From: Anaerolineales bacterium | GTDB lineage: Bacteria; Chloroflexota; Anaerolineae; Anaerolineales; Villigracilaceae | Assembly: GCA_030680795.1 (NCBI GenBank) | Contig: JAUXUL010000028.1 | Span: 1 to 64,000, forward strand | Reading direction: 5' to 3' | DNA: 64,000 bases | In this document: positions 43,155 to 50,342 of the stretch, in pieces | How the letters are laid out: each line of letters opens with the position of its first letter | Position numbering within the stretch: the stretch's first letter is position 1 | Notes under the pieces: model-generated | The model's input: the letters and a program-made list of their open reading frames with translations, nothing else | Databases searched by the model: none | Told to the model about the DNA's origin: nothing | Made by a program: the position numbers and the translations under genes

Positions 43155-44187
43155 TTTTATACTCGAAGATAATCTGTATCGTCTCTTGCGGATTTTCATC
43201 CAGCAGGCGGTAGGCTTTTTCCGCATCACTTAGCGCAAATCTGTGCGTGATCCATTTTTCTGGTTTGATCCTTTCCAAAGCCTTCCAGGCTACATCAAAC
43301 CGCCGTGATTTATCCCACCTGCCGGATAATTCAGGTGAAATTGTACTGACTTGCGAAGAAATAAGTTTGATGCGCGAGCGATGGAACGCGCCGCCAAGAT
43401 CGATCTCCGCGCGTTTTTGTCCATACCATGAGCCGATTACCACGCGTCCGCTGAAAGCGGTCAAGGCAATTGCATCGTTCAAAGCAGAGGGGGAGCCGCT
43501 TAGCTCAAAGGTCAAGTCTGCGCCGCTTTGTAAAAGGTCAAAGGCATTGCCCTGAGCCTGTCGAAGGGTCAAAGGTTGAAGGTCATATGGCGGGAGACTT
43601 TTGATTTTTAATCTTTGACTTTCAACCTTCAACGCATTCCTCCTCAATTCATAATGATCCACCGTAACCAAACTCTCCAGCGGAAATTCACTTAATAATG
43701 AAGCAGTTAGCAAACCTACAACGCCTTGTCCGAGTACAAGAACGCGCTCGCCTACGATTGGCGCACCGTCCTGCACCAAATTCACGGCGGTCTCTATATT
43801 GGGTAGGAAGCAGGCAGTTTCGGGTGTCAGGGAATCGGGTATCAAAATTAGGGATTCGATTTTTATGACAAAGTGTGAACTGTGCGGTCGAAAAGAAAAT
43901 ACCAACCTATTCAACCAGGCACTATTTACCGATTTACCAATATCCATGACTTTTCCCACACACGCATACCCGTACGCCAGCGGATAGTTCAAGTCACTGC
44001 TCACGCTATCGTGTGAATTCGCTAGGTGAGGAAATTCTCCGCGATAGACCAGCATCTCCGTCCCTGCGCTAATGGCAGAGCAAATGGTATTTACCAATAC
44101 CTCATCATCTTTTAGCGCAGGCAGGCTGGTTTCACGGATCTCAACTTTTTTTGGCGCAGTAAAAAACAAGGTGTGGGTTTTTGGCAT
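43144..44187 (-). CDS. Medium-chain (zinc-type) dehydrogenase/reductase
   Basis: 347 aa. GroES-like N-terminal domain (VLVNTICSAISAGTEMLVYRGEFP) and Rossmann domain (VLVLGQGVVGLLTASLLSEF). SAISAGTE is typical of a subgroup related to threonine/sorbitol dehydrogenase-like and BchC-like MDR proteins. The usual structural zinc cysteines are lacking. The substrate is unknown. Residues about 182-212 (KVESQRLKIKSLPPYDLQPL and TLRQAQGN) come from a heptamer array and the CCCTGAGCCTGTCGAAGGG repeat. A further array lies at 43815-43870. It is coupled to the antiporter gene by overlap. Confidence 0.8.
   Translation of the reverse strand: MPKTHTLFFTAPKKVEIRETSLPALKDDEVLVNTICSAISAGTEMLVYRGEFPHLANSHDSVSSDLNYPLAYGYACVGKVMDIGKSVNSAWLNRLVFSFRPHSSHFVIKIESLILIPDSLTPETACFLPNIETAVNLVQDGAPIVGERVLVLGQGVVGLLTASLLSEFPLESLVTVDHYELRRNALKVESQRLKIKSLPPYDLQPLTLRQAQGNAFDLLQSGADLTFELSGSPSALNDAIALTAFSGRVVIGSWYGQKRAEIDLGGAFHRSRIKLISSQVSTISPELSGRWDKSRRFDVAWKALERIKPEKWITHRFALSDAEKAYRLLDENPQETIQIIFEYKNVL
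43549..43640. repeat. CTGAGCCTGTCGAAGG repeat plus heptamer array inside the MDR gene
   Basis: GCCCTGAGCCTGTCGAAGGGTC (two near-palindromic halves) is followed by CTTTTGA, TTTTTAA, TCTTTGA, CTTTCAA, CCTTCAA units. Together they add about 30 codons in the Rossmann domain. Confidence 0.7.
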
Positions 44188-44206
44188 GGACGAAGTTTAA
44201 CATAAA

Positions 44207-44236
44207 AGGTGACAGTCACTTTCGCAACTGTCACCT
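44207..44236. repeat. Inverted repeat AGGTGACAGT / ACTGTCACCT
   Basis: Perfect 10-bp arms around a CACTTTCGCA loop, just upstream of the MDR start. No T run; more likely a dispersed palindrome than a terminator. Confidence 0.6.
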
Positions 44237-44465
44237 GAATCTCACTAAATTGCCCACCTTACCGCTTACGCGGAACGTCCCGCAGGTGCGTTGTCCTGGC
44301 GGTTCGACCCTAGCTCACCGTGCCGAAGAGTTGCTGTAATTCTAGTCCGTTATTGAAGTAAATCTGCGAACGGCTTCCCCACTTCCCTTGTGGACATCTG
44401 TTCTTTTGGGTAGTAAGAAAGTCTTTATTGTAGAGTCGGTGTATAATTTTCGCAGGTAATCACCC
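44237..44465. other. Unassigned intergenic region, possible structured RNA
   Basis: The first 110 bp are GC-rich with short self-complementary stretches (CGCTTACGCG, CCGCAGGTGCGTTG, GGTTCGACC), unlike the AT-rich rest. I could not match it to SRP RNA, 6S RNA, tmRNA or a tRNA. No open frame of interest. Confidence 0.25.
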
Positions 44466-44618
44466 ATGGAAATATTCGTCTTTGCTGGCAGTCTCTGGAA
44501 GGGAGAAAAAGAATTCAGCGTACTCTGCCCTGCATTGGATGTTGCCTCACAGGGAAAAACATCCGCTGAAGCCGCCACCCTTCATCTTGAAGGTTCTTTT
44601 GAAGGCGGAAGAATTTGA
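44466..44618 (+). pseudogene. Truncated HicB-like antitoxin fragment
   Basis: 50 codons from ATG 44466: MEIFVFAGSLWKGEKEFSVL, CPALDVASQGKTSAEAATLH and a short tail LEGSFEGGRI before TGA. The first 40 residues match the N-terminal half of HicB-type antitoxins (GSLWKE....CPELDVASQG.T.EEA). The C-terminal DNA-binding part and any HicA toxin are missing. Confidence 0.55.
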
Positions 44619-44635
44619 ATCCTTGTTGAAATAAG

Positions 44636-45925
44636 ATGCTCAATCAACATCGGTTACCGTGCGTCTTTCGCTCTGGCGAATTACCAATTACCAATTACAT
44701 TTCCAATTTCCAGTCTCTTTTTGAAGAGTGCGAACCTTCTGTCCTGTCGTTCATCCCTGAAGAGAATCGCTTTAGCCGATTACGCAAAGAAGCAGAAGCG
44801 CTCATCTCCCGTTTTCCAAATCCAGCAAAACGCCCTGCTCTTTTTGGGATGTTCGTCGGCGTGAAGGATATTTTTCATGTGGATGGATTCATCACACAGG
44901 CAGGAAGTCGCTTGCCATCGCAAGATCTGCAAGGCAATGAAGCCGAAAGCGTAACAAAATTAAAAAACGCGGGCGCGCTCATCATGGGCAAAACCGTCAC
45001 CACTGAATTTGCATACTTCACGCCTGGTCCCACGCGCAACCCGCATAACCACGAGCACACACCTGGCGGTTCGAGCAGTGGTTCGGCGGCGGCGGTTGGC
45101 GCGGGTCTTTGCAAGCTCACACTTGGCACTCAGACCATCGGCTCCATTATTCGTCCCGCCGCTTTTTGTGGAGTTGTCGGCGTGAAGCCAACCTATGAAC
45201 GCATTTCAAGGGCTGGTGTCATCCCGCTATCGCCATCTTTTGATCACATTGGATTTTTTACTCCCAATGTCACTACAACAAAACTTGTTGCTCCTTCTTT
45301 ATATAAGGATTGGAACGATTTAATCTCATTGGATAGAAAACCGACTCTTGGGATTCCTGATGGTGCATATATTAATTCCGCTTCTGACTACGCCTTAGAC
45401 TGCTTCAATACAATTTGCGACTCCCTGGCTGACGCAGGATACGAACTACGCCGAGTCCAGGTTATGGACGATTACCAGGAAATCCGTGCACGTCACGATG
45501 TCATCATGTCTGCCGAAGCCGCGCGGGTTCACGAACAATGGTTCAATAAATACGGTAACCTTTATTCATCCAAGTTTACTGAGTTAATCCATCGTGGCAA
45601 ATCAATTACCAATTCCCAATTACAGTCCGCGCTCTCTACCCGTAATAAATTCCGCGAGGAAATGACACAAACCATGAACGATAACAATATTGATTTATGG
45701 ATTTCCCCGCCAACCATCGGTCCCGCGCCCAAGGGACTCGACAGTACGGGCGACCCCGTCATGAACCTCCCCTGGACTCAAATTGGTTTCCCTGCCATCA
45801 ACCTGCCCGCAGGAAAAGATCAAGATGGTTTGCCAATGGGATTTCAAATAATTGGTAAATGGAATAAGGATGAAGCATTATTGGCTTGGGCAGAAGACCT
45901 TGAGAAAGTTGTGAGTCATCTATGA
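44636..45925 (+). CDS. Amidase signature family hydrolase
   Basis: 429 aa. The Ser-Ser-Lys catalytic system is visible: lysine in FVGVKDIFHV near residue 82, and TPGGSSSGSAAAVGAG near 143 with both serines. GSIIRPAAFCGVVGVKPTY follows. The family cleaves amide bonds; members include allophanate hydrolase, biuret hydrolase, ureidomalonase and Glu-tRNA amidotransferase A. The operon (AllF/AllG, cyclase, Mo-hydroxylase) suggests a ureido or malonamate-type substrate, by inference. Heptamer arrays encode LPITNYISN near residue 16 and residues about 322-330. The stop overlaps the allF start by four bases. Confidence 0.88.
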   Translation: MLNQHRLPCVFRSGELPITNYISNFQSLFEECEPSVLSFIPEENRFSRLRKEAEALISRFPNPAKRPALFGMFVGVKDIFHVDGFITQAGSRLPSQDLQGNEAESVTKLKNAGALIMGKTVTTEFAYFTPGPTRNPHNHEHTPGGSSSGSAAAVGAGLCKLTLGTQTIGSIIRPAAFCGVVGVKPTYERISRAGVIPLSPSFDHIGFFTPNVTTTKLVAPSLYKDWNDLISLDRKPTLGIPDGAYINSASDYALDCFNTICDSLADAGYELRRVQVMDDYQEIRARHDVIMSAEAARVHEQWFNKYGNLYSSKFTELIHRGKSITNSQLQSALSTRNKFREEMTQTMNDNNIDLWISPPTIGPAPKGLDSTGDPVMNLPWTQIGFPAINLPAGKDQDGLPMGFQIIGKWNKDEALLAWAEDLEKVVSHL

Positions 45926-47616
45926 CCGTTGTTAAGTGGAATGTCCGTGCCGGCGCTTATTATGACTCGGTCGTGTTGATGCAGTTGCAACGTGGTTTGT
46001 TGGGATTGCCTGGCGTGCTTGACGCAGGAGTCGTGATGGCAACCCCTGCCAACCGTGACCTACTCGCCGCCAACAACCTCCTGCCTAATTCAATTTCCGC
46101 CAGCCCCGACGACTTGCTGATCGTAGTCAAAGCTGATACAGAAAAATCTGCCTTGGATGCAATCGATAAAGTAGACGAATTGCTCACACGCAGAAAATCA
46201 GCCACAGTTTCAGAAGATTTCCGCCCGCGCAGTTTGAGCGCAGCGGTCAAACAATTACCCGGCGCAAATTGGGTGTTGATATCCGTCCCGGGTCGTTATG
46301 CTGCGGGTGTTGCGCGCGAAGCACTCGAACTTGATAAACACGTCTTTCTTTACAGCGATAATGTCTCGCTTGAAGATGAGATTGCATTGAAGAAGACCGC
46401 GCGCAAAAAAGGACTGCTTGTGATGGGGCCAGATTGCGGCACAGCCATCATCAACGGCGTTGGGCTGGGATTCGCCAACCGCGTCCGCCGCGGGGCGATT
46501 GGGGTGGTCGGCGCTTCAGGGACAGGGACCCAAGCCGTGACGAGTCACATCCACGAATTGGGTGGCGGCATCTCTCACGCCATCGGCACTGGCGGACGTG
46601 ATCTTAAGTCTGAAGTTGGGGCGATCACTGCCCATCAAGCACTTGACCTGCTCGCACACGACCCCGAAACGAAAGTCATTGTGCTGGTATCCAAGCCTCC
46701 ATCACCAGATGTTGCCACACAATTAATCTCTGCCGCGCAAGGGACAGGCAAACCTGTTGTGATCTATTTCATTGGCTATCCACTGCCAGCGAGGAAGATT
46801 GGTAATTTACACTTTGCGATTAGTTTGAGAGAGGCAGCGGAGGTTGCTGTTAGGGAATTGGAGGATTGGGAATTAGAGACTAGAGACGCCAAGTCTCCAA
46901 TCTCCAGTCTCTACCTTCGTGGTTTGTTCTCTGGCGGAACCCTCGCCTACGAAACGATGGTTGGATTGCAGGCAATTCTTTCCCCACTTTACTCCAATTC
47001 TCCAATCTCTAATATTCAAGCCCTCTCTGATCCGCTACACAGCCGCGCCCACACCATCATTGACCTAGGCGACGAGTTCTTCATGGTCGGCCGCTTACAT
47101 CCCATGATCGACAACGATTTGCGAATCCGTCGCATCAAACAGGAAGCGGCTGACCCAGAAGTTGGGATGATCCTTTTCGATGTGGTTCTTGGTGAAGGTT
47201 CGCATGTAGATCCTGTGAGAGAATTAGCGCCTGTGATAAAGGAAATTCGAGAGCAGAGAATTGGAGAATTGGAGTTTGTAACGATTGTGATTGGCACGGA
47301 TGATGATCCGCAAAACCTTCAATTGCAAATTGAGCAATTAAAAGAAGTAGGCACAATCATGTTTCGTAGTGTGACCGAAGCGGTGGAATATATCAGTTTA
47401 CGATTTGGTCATCATGCGTCCAACGAGTACCCACCTGTCAACCTTGAACAATTGAAACAACCTCTTGCCGCCATCAACGTTGGACTGGAATCCTTTTACG
47501 AAAGCCTCATAACACAAGACGCGGAAGCAGTTCACGTGGAGTGGCGTCCGCCTGCAGGTGGGAATGAAAAGCTAGCCGCGTTGCTGGCGAAGATGAAGAG
47601 TAAAAAAGAGAAGTAG
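45922..47616 (+). CDS. allF: FdrA/AllF-family acyl-CoA synthetase-like subunit (oxamate carbamoyltransferase-type)
   Basis: 564 aa. Two succinyl-CoA-synthetase-alpha-like halves: GVVGASGTGTQAVTSHIHELGGGISHAIGTGGRD near residue 195, and a C-terminal flavodoxin-like domain (TIIDLGDEFFMVGRLHPMID). In E. coli, FdrA (AllF), YlbE (AllG) and YlbF (AllH) together form the oxamate carbamoyltransferase that makes carbamoyl phosphate late in anaerobic allantoin breakdown. The next gene is AllG-like and an AllH-like gene lies at 61849. Residues about 309-333 (LEDWELETRDAKSPISSLYL) are encoded by a heptamer array inserted in frame. ATGA overlap with the amidase. Confidence 0.88.
   Translation: MTVVKWNVRAGAYYDSVVLMQLQRGLLGLPGVLDAGVVMATPANRDLLAANNLLPNSISASPDDLLIVVKADTEKSALDAIDKVDELLTRRKSATVSEDFRPRSLSAAVKQLPGANWVLISVPGRYAAGVAREALELDKHVFLYSDNVSLEDEIALKKTARKKGLLVMGPDCGTAIINGVGLGFANRVRRGAIGVVGASGTGTQAVTSHIHELGGGISHAIGTGGRDLKSEVGAITAHQALDLLAHDPETKVIVLVSKPPSPDVATQLISAAQGTGKPVVIYFIGYPLPARKIGNLHFAISLREAAEVAVRELEDWELETRDAKSPISSLYLRGLFSGGTLAYETMVGLQAILSPLYSNSPISNIQALSDPLHSRAHTIIDLGDEFFMVGRLHPMIDNDLRIRRIKQEAADPEVGMILFDVVLGEGSHVDPVRELAPVIKEIREQRIGELEFVTIVIGTDDDPQNLQLQIEQLKEVGTIMFRSVTEAVEYISLRFGHHASNEYPPVNLEQLKQPLAAINVGLESFYESLITQDAEAVHVEWRPPAGGNEKLAALLAKMKSKKEK
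46850..46920. repeat. Heptamer array inside allF
   Basis: GGGAATT, GGAGGAT, TGGGAAT, TAGAGAC, TAGAGAC, then the complementary CCAATCT, CCAGTCT. A second array in the gene lies at 47240-47290. Confidence 0.7.
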
Positions 47617-47666
47617 ACGCTTCGCGTGGAGAATTCTCCAATTCTCTACCAATCATGGAGATAATT

Positions 47667-48911
47667 ATGGATATTGATACCGCTAATCAAACCGCCGTTG
47701 AACGAATGATGTCAGCCCGACCGATCTTGAAAGCCGTCGCAACTGCACGTGATGTCATCCCTGGGATGAAAGACAACCTTTTCCTGCACGCGGGCCCGCC
47801 AATTGAGTGGGCGCGCATGTCAGGTCCGTTACGGGGGGCGATCATCGGGGCAATGCTGTTCGAGGGATTTGCCAAATCGGAGGCAGAAGCAACCTCAATG
47901 GTCGAAAGAGGCGAGATCGAATTCGATGCCTGTCACCATCACGGCACAGTCGGACCGATGGCAGGCGTCACATCCGCTTCGATGAAAGTCTATGTTGTCG
48001 AGAATGTTGAGCATGGAAATAAGTCCTTCTCCAATTTGAATGAAGGTTACGGAAAAGTTTTGCGCTACGGAGCGTACAGCGCAGACGTGTTGAAGAAGTT
48101 GCATTGGATGAACGATGTGCTTGGCAGGGCGCTGGCAGATGCACTGGCACAGTCTAATGGGATTGACTTGCGTGCGCTGATCGCAGAAGCCTTGCATATG
48201 GGTGATGAGGGACACAACCGCAACAAGGCTGGCTCGCTGATCTATTTGAAGTTACTCTCGCCGTTGATCGCAAAGGTTGTAAAGGATGATGTGGTTGAAG
48301 CAGAAATATTGCAATTTCTTGGCGATAACGCGTTGAGTGTGTTGAATCCTGTCATGGCGGCGTGCAAAGCAATGACTGATGCCGCGCTAGGCGTGGAAGG
48401 AAGTACGATTGTCACGACAATGGCGCGCAACGGCACGGACTTCGGCATCCGCGTCAGCGGACTTGGCGAGAAGCAATGGTTCACCGCGCCCGCTGAAATT
48501 CCAGTAGGCTTGTTCTTTCCTGGTTTTACGCAGGATGATGCGAACCCAGATATTGGTGATAGTGCAATAACTGAAACGGCAGGCATTGGCGGATTCGCGA
48601 TGGCGACCGCGCCCGCGATTGTCACCTTTGTGGGCGGCTCACCGAAAGATGCGATGAATGCGACGCTCGAAATGTATGAGATCACTTTTGCCGAAAGCAA
48701 ATATTTCACCATGCCATCATTGGATTTCCGCGGCACACCAACTGGGATTGACATCCGCAAGGTTGTTGAATTAGGAATCACCCCGCGTATCAATACAGGC
48801 ATCGCTCACAAGGATGCAGGTGTTGGTCAGGTGGGCGCGGGATTGGTGAGACCGCCGCTTGTTATTTTTGAGAAGGCGTTATTGGCTTATGCTGAAAAAT
48901 ATGGTTTGTGA
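47667..48911 (+). CDS. allG: DUF1116 family protein (AllG/YlbE-like)
   Basis: 414 aa. Family marks: ARMSGPLRGAIIGAMLFEG, CHHHGTVGPMAGVTSASM, MGDEGHNRNKAGSLIY, ARNGTDFGIRVSG and INTGIAHKDAGVGQVGAGLV. The length and order match the DUF1116 partner of FdrA. In E. coli it is one of three subunits of oxamate carbamoyltransferase. GGAG lies at good spacing before ATG 47667, so this start is preferred to 47655. The gene follows allF by 50 bp; the gap contains part of a heptamer array. Confidence 0.88.
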   Translation: MDIDTANQTAVERMMSARPILKAVATARDVIPGMKDNLFLHAGPPIEWARMSGPLRGAIIGAMLFEGFAKSEAEATSMVERGEIEFDACHHHGTVGPMAGVTSASMKVYVVENVEHGNKSFSNLNEGYGKVLRYGAYSADVLKKLHWMNDVLGRALADALAQSNGIDLRALIAEALHMGDEGHNRNKAGSLIYLKLLSPLIAKVVKDDVVEAEILQFLGDNALSVLNPVMAACKAMTDAALGVEGSTIVTTMARNGTDFGIRVSGLGEKQWFTAPAEIPVGLFFPGFTQDDANPDIGDSAITETAGIGGFAMATAPAIVTFVGGSPKDAMNATLEMYEITFAESKYFTMPSLDFRGTPTGIDIRKVVELGITPRINTGIAHKDAGVGQVGAGLVRPPLVIFEKALLAYAEKYGL

Positions 48912-48938
48912 AAAGAGACTGGAGACTAGAGACTGAGG
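48909..48938 (+). repeat. Heptamer array GAGACTG, left flank of the four-helix-bundle gene
   Basis: GAGACTG, GAGACTA, GAGACTG, then AGGAGG. The array runs directly into the Shine-Dalgarno of the next gene. Confidence 0.8.
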
Positions 48939-48947
48939 AGGCAGGTG

Positions 48948-49451
48948 ATGGCAACGGAGCTTGAGGATTTGAAGATTTTGAAAAATGCAGAAAACATTGC
49001 GGACTCTGTATGGAAACGCGTTGTTCAGTGGGAGCAATTTGCGAAGGATGTCGTTGGCAAACAGATCACTCGAGCTGTAGATTCTGTTGGCGCAAACATC
49101 GCCGAATCTTATGGTCGCTTCAACTATGGGGAGAAACTCCAGTTTCTGTATTATTCGCGCGGTAGTTTATTTGAAACAAAATACTGGTTGAACCGCGCGC
49201 TTGCACGCGAACTCATGCAAGCGGATGAAGTGAAAGGCTACGCGGCTCGTTTGTCTGATGTGGCGCGTCAATTGAATACATTTGCCGGCAGTTTGAAATC
49301 TCAACGAAAGGACACCAAAGCCCAATCGAAAACTGTTCGCGAGCCAGGCGCAGAATATATAGTTGAAGACTGGTTTGACGATTCAGCGCCTCTTTTTACC
49401 AATACCGAACTCGACTGGTTAATGACTTTGCCGTCAGTCTCCAGTCTCTAG
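48948..49451 (+). CDS. Four-helix bundle protein (23S rRNA intervening-sequence/Avd-like)
   Basis: 167 aa. Signature of the family: ADSVWKRVVQWEQFAKDVVGKQITRAVDSVGANIAESYGR, then YSRGSLFETKYWLNRAL and a helical tail. Relatives are encoded in rRNA intervening sequences and, as Avd, next to diversity-generating retroelement reverse transcriptases. No reverse transcriptase is present here. The gene is flanked by inverted heptamer arrays (48909-48938 and 49434-49466), and the right array forms its last codons. It looks like a cassette placed inside the catabolic operon; its biological role is unknown. GAGGAGG is six bases before ATG. Confidence 0.82.
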   Translation: MATELEDLKILKNAENIADSVWKRVVQWEQFAKDVVGKQITRAVDSVGANIAESYGRFNYGEKLQFLYYSRGSLFETKYWLNRALARELMQADEVKGYAARLSDVARQLNTFAGSLKSQRKDTKAQSKTVREPGAEYIVEDWFDDSAPLFTNTELDWLMTLPSVSSL

Positions 49452-49466
49452 TCTCTCAATCACTCA
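49434..49466 (-). repeat. Heptamer array, right flank of the four-helix-bundle gene
   Basis: CAGTCTC, CAGTCTC, TAGTCTC, TCAATCA: the reverse complement of the left array, making the gene flanked by inverted arrays. Confidence 0.8.
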
Positions 49467-49486
49467 ACAAACCCAAAGGAGTTAAC

Positions 49487-50269
49487 ATGACCAAAATCTA
49501 CGACCTATCCCAAGACCTCAATCAAGACTGCTCGTTCTGGCCCTTCTATCCGCCATTTGAAGTGAAATATATCAAGCGCAAGTCTGAACAAGGAGTGAAC
49601 GCGCAGTACATTCAGACTTCGAACCACATGGGCACGCATCTCGATGCGCCGCGGCATTTTGTGACCAATGGCAAGACGATTGACCAAATCCCGATTGAAT
49701 GGTGCTACGGTCCGGGCGTCATCGTTGACTTGAGCGACATGCTCGATGACGTGGGACTCTTCACCCCCGAAGATATCGAAAAGCGCGCGGACATACACGA
49801 TGGTGACATCTTGTTCATCCATACTGGTTGGCACAAGTATTCTTTCTTTAGTCCCGATGGGGACGAAGAAAGATACATTCAGCGTCACCCAGGTCCGCAT
49901 TTCAGCATTTGTGACTGGCTTTTGAAGAAGAAGATTCACATATGGGGCGTGGACATGATCTCGACCGACCACCCGATGAACCTGCCCATCGGTCGCTTCC
50001 TCGGCAAGGGCGGGCTGGAACACTGGCAGAAAGTCCGCGCGAAGACCGTAGAAAAATTTGGCGAAAATCAAATGGATGTGCTATTCCCCGACTCCGCTTA
50101 TCAATTGACGCATAACGCACTGTTCCCTAAGGATTGTATCCATGTGGAAAATCTCGGCGGCGACATTGGCTTGAAGGAATTGCACAACAAACGCATCACC
50201 CTCGGCGTCTTCCCGTGGAAGTTCAAAGGCGGCGAAGCGGCGTTTTGTAGAGCGGTGGCTTGGGCGTAA
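49487..50269 (+). CDS. Cyclase-family metal-dependent hydrolase
   Basis: 260 aa. The metal-binding motif HMGTHLDAPRHF near residues 46-57 is the PF04199 signature (HxGTHxDxPxH). The family includes kynurenine formamidase and isatin hydrolase, which open or cleave cyclic and N-acyl amides. GDILFIHTGWHKY and WGVDMISTDHPMN are further family blocks. Position between AllG and a molybdenum hydroxylase suggests opening of a heterocyclic ring or hydrolysis of a ureide; this is inference. GGAG precedes the start by seven bases. No signal peptide; the length is normal. Confidence 0.87.
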   Translation: MTKIYDLSQDLNQDCSFWPFYPPFEVKYIKRKSEQGVNAQYIQTSNHMGTHLDAPRHFVTNGKTIDQIPIEWCYGPGVIVDLSDMLDDVGLFTPEDIEKRADIHDGDILFIHTGWHKYSFFSPDGDEERYIQRHPGPHFSICDWLLKKKIHIWGVDMISTDHPMNLPIGRFLGKGGLEHWQKVRAKTVEKFGENQMDVLFPDSAYQLTHNALFPKDCIHVENLGGDIGLKELHNKRITLGVFPWKFKGGEAAFCRAVAWA

Positions 50270-50271
50270 GC

Positions 50272-50342
50272 AAAAGTCTCCAGTCTCTAGTCTCGAGTTA
50301 AAAAGAGACTAGAGACTGGAGATTAGACTGACTGGAGACTTC
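50272..50342. repeat. Inverted heptamer arrays upstream of the Mo-hydroxylase gene
   Basis: TCTCCAGTCTCTAGTCTC (50277-50294) and its exact reverse complement (50305-50322) form an 18-bp perfect hairpin made of heptamers. The last units supply GGAG as the Shine-Dalgarno of the next gene. Confidence 0.85.

Noticed and set aside
44237-44350. SRP RNA or tRNA, suggested by GGTTCGACC
   Set aside because: No SRP tetraloop domain or cloverleaf could be drawn around it.
48948-49451. Diversity-generating retroelement, suggested by the Avd-like protein
   Set aside because: No reverse transcriptase, template repeat or variable-repeat target gene was found in the window.
48909-50342. Heptamer arrays as a CRISPR array
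   Set aside because: Units are 7 bp, tandem without spacers, degenerate and partly translated; no cas genes are present.
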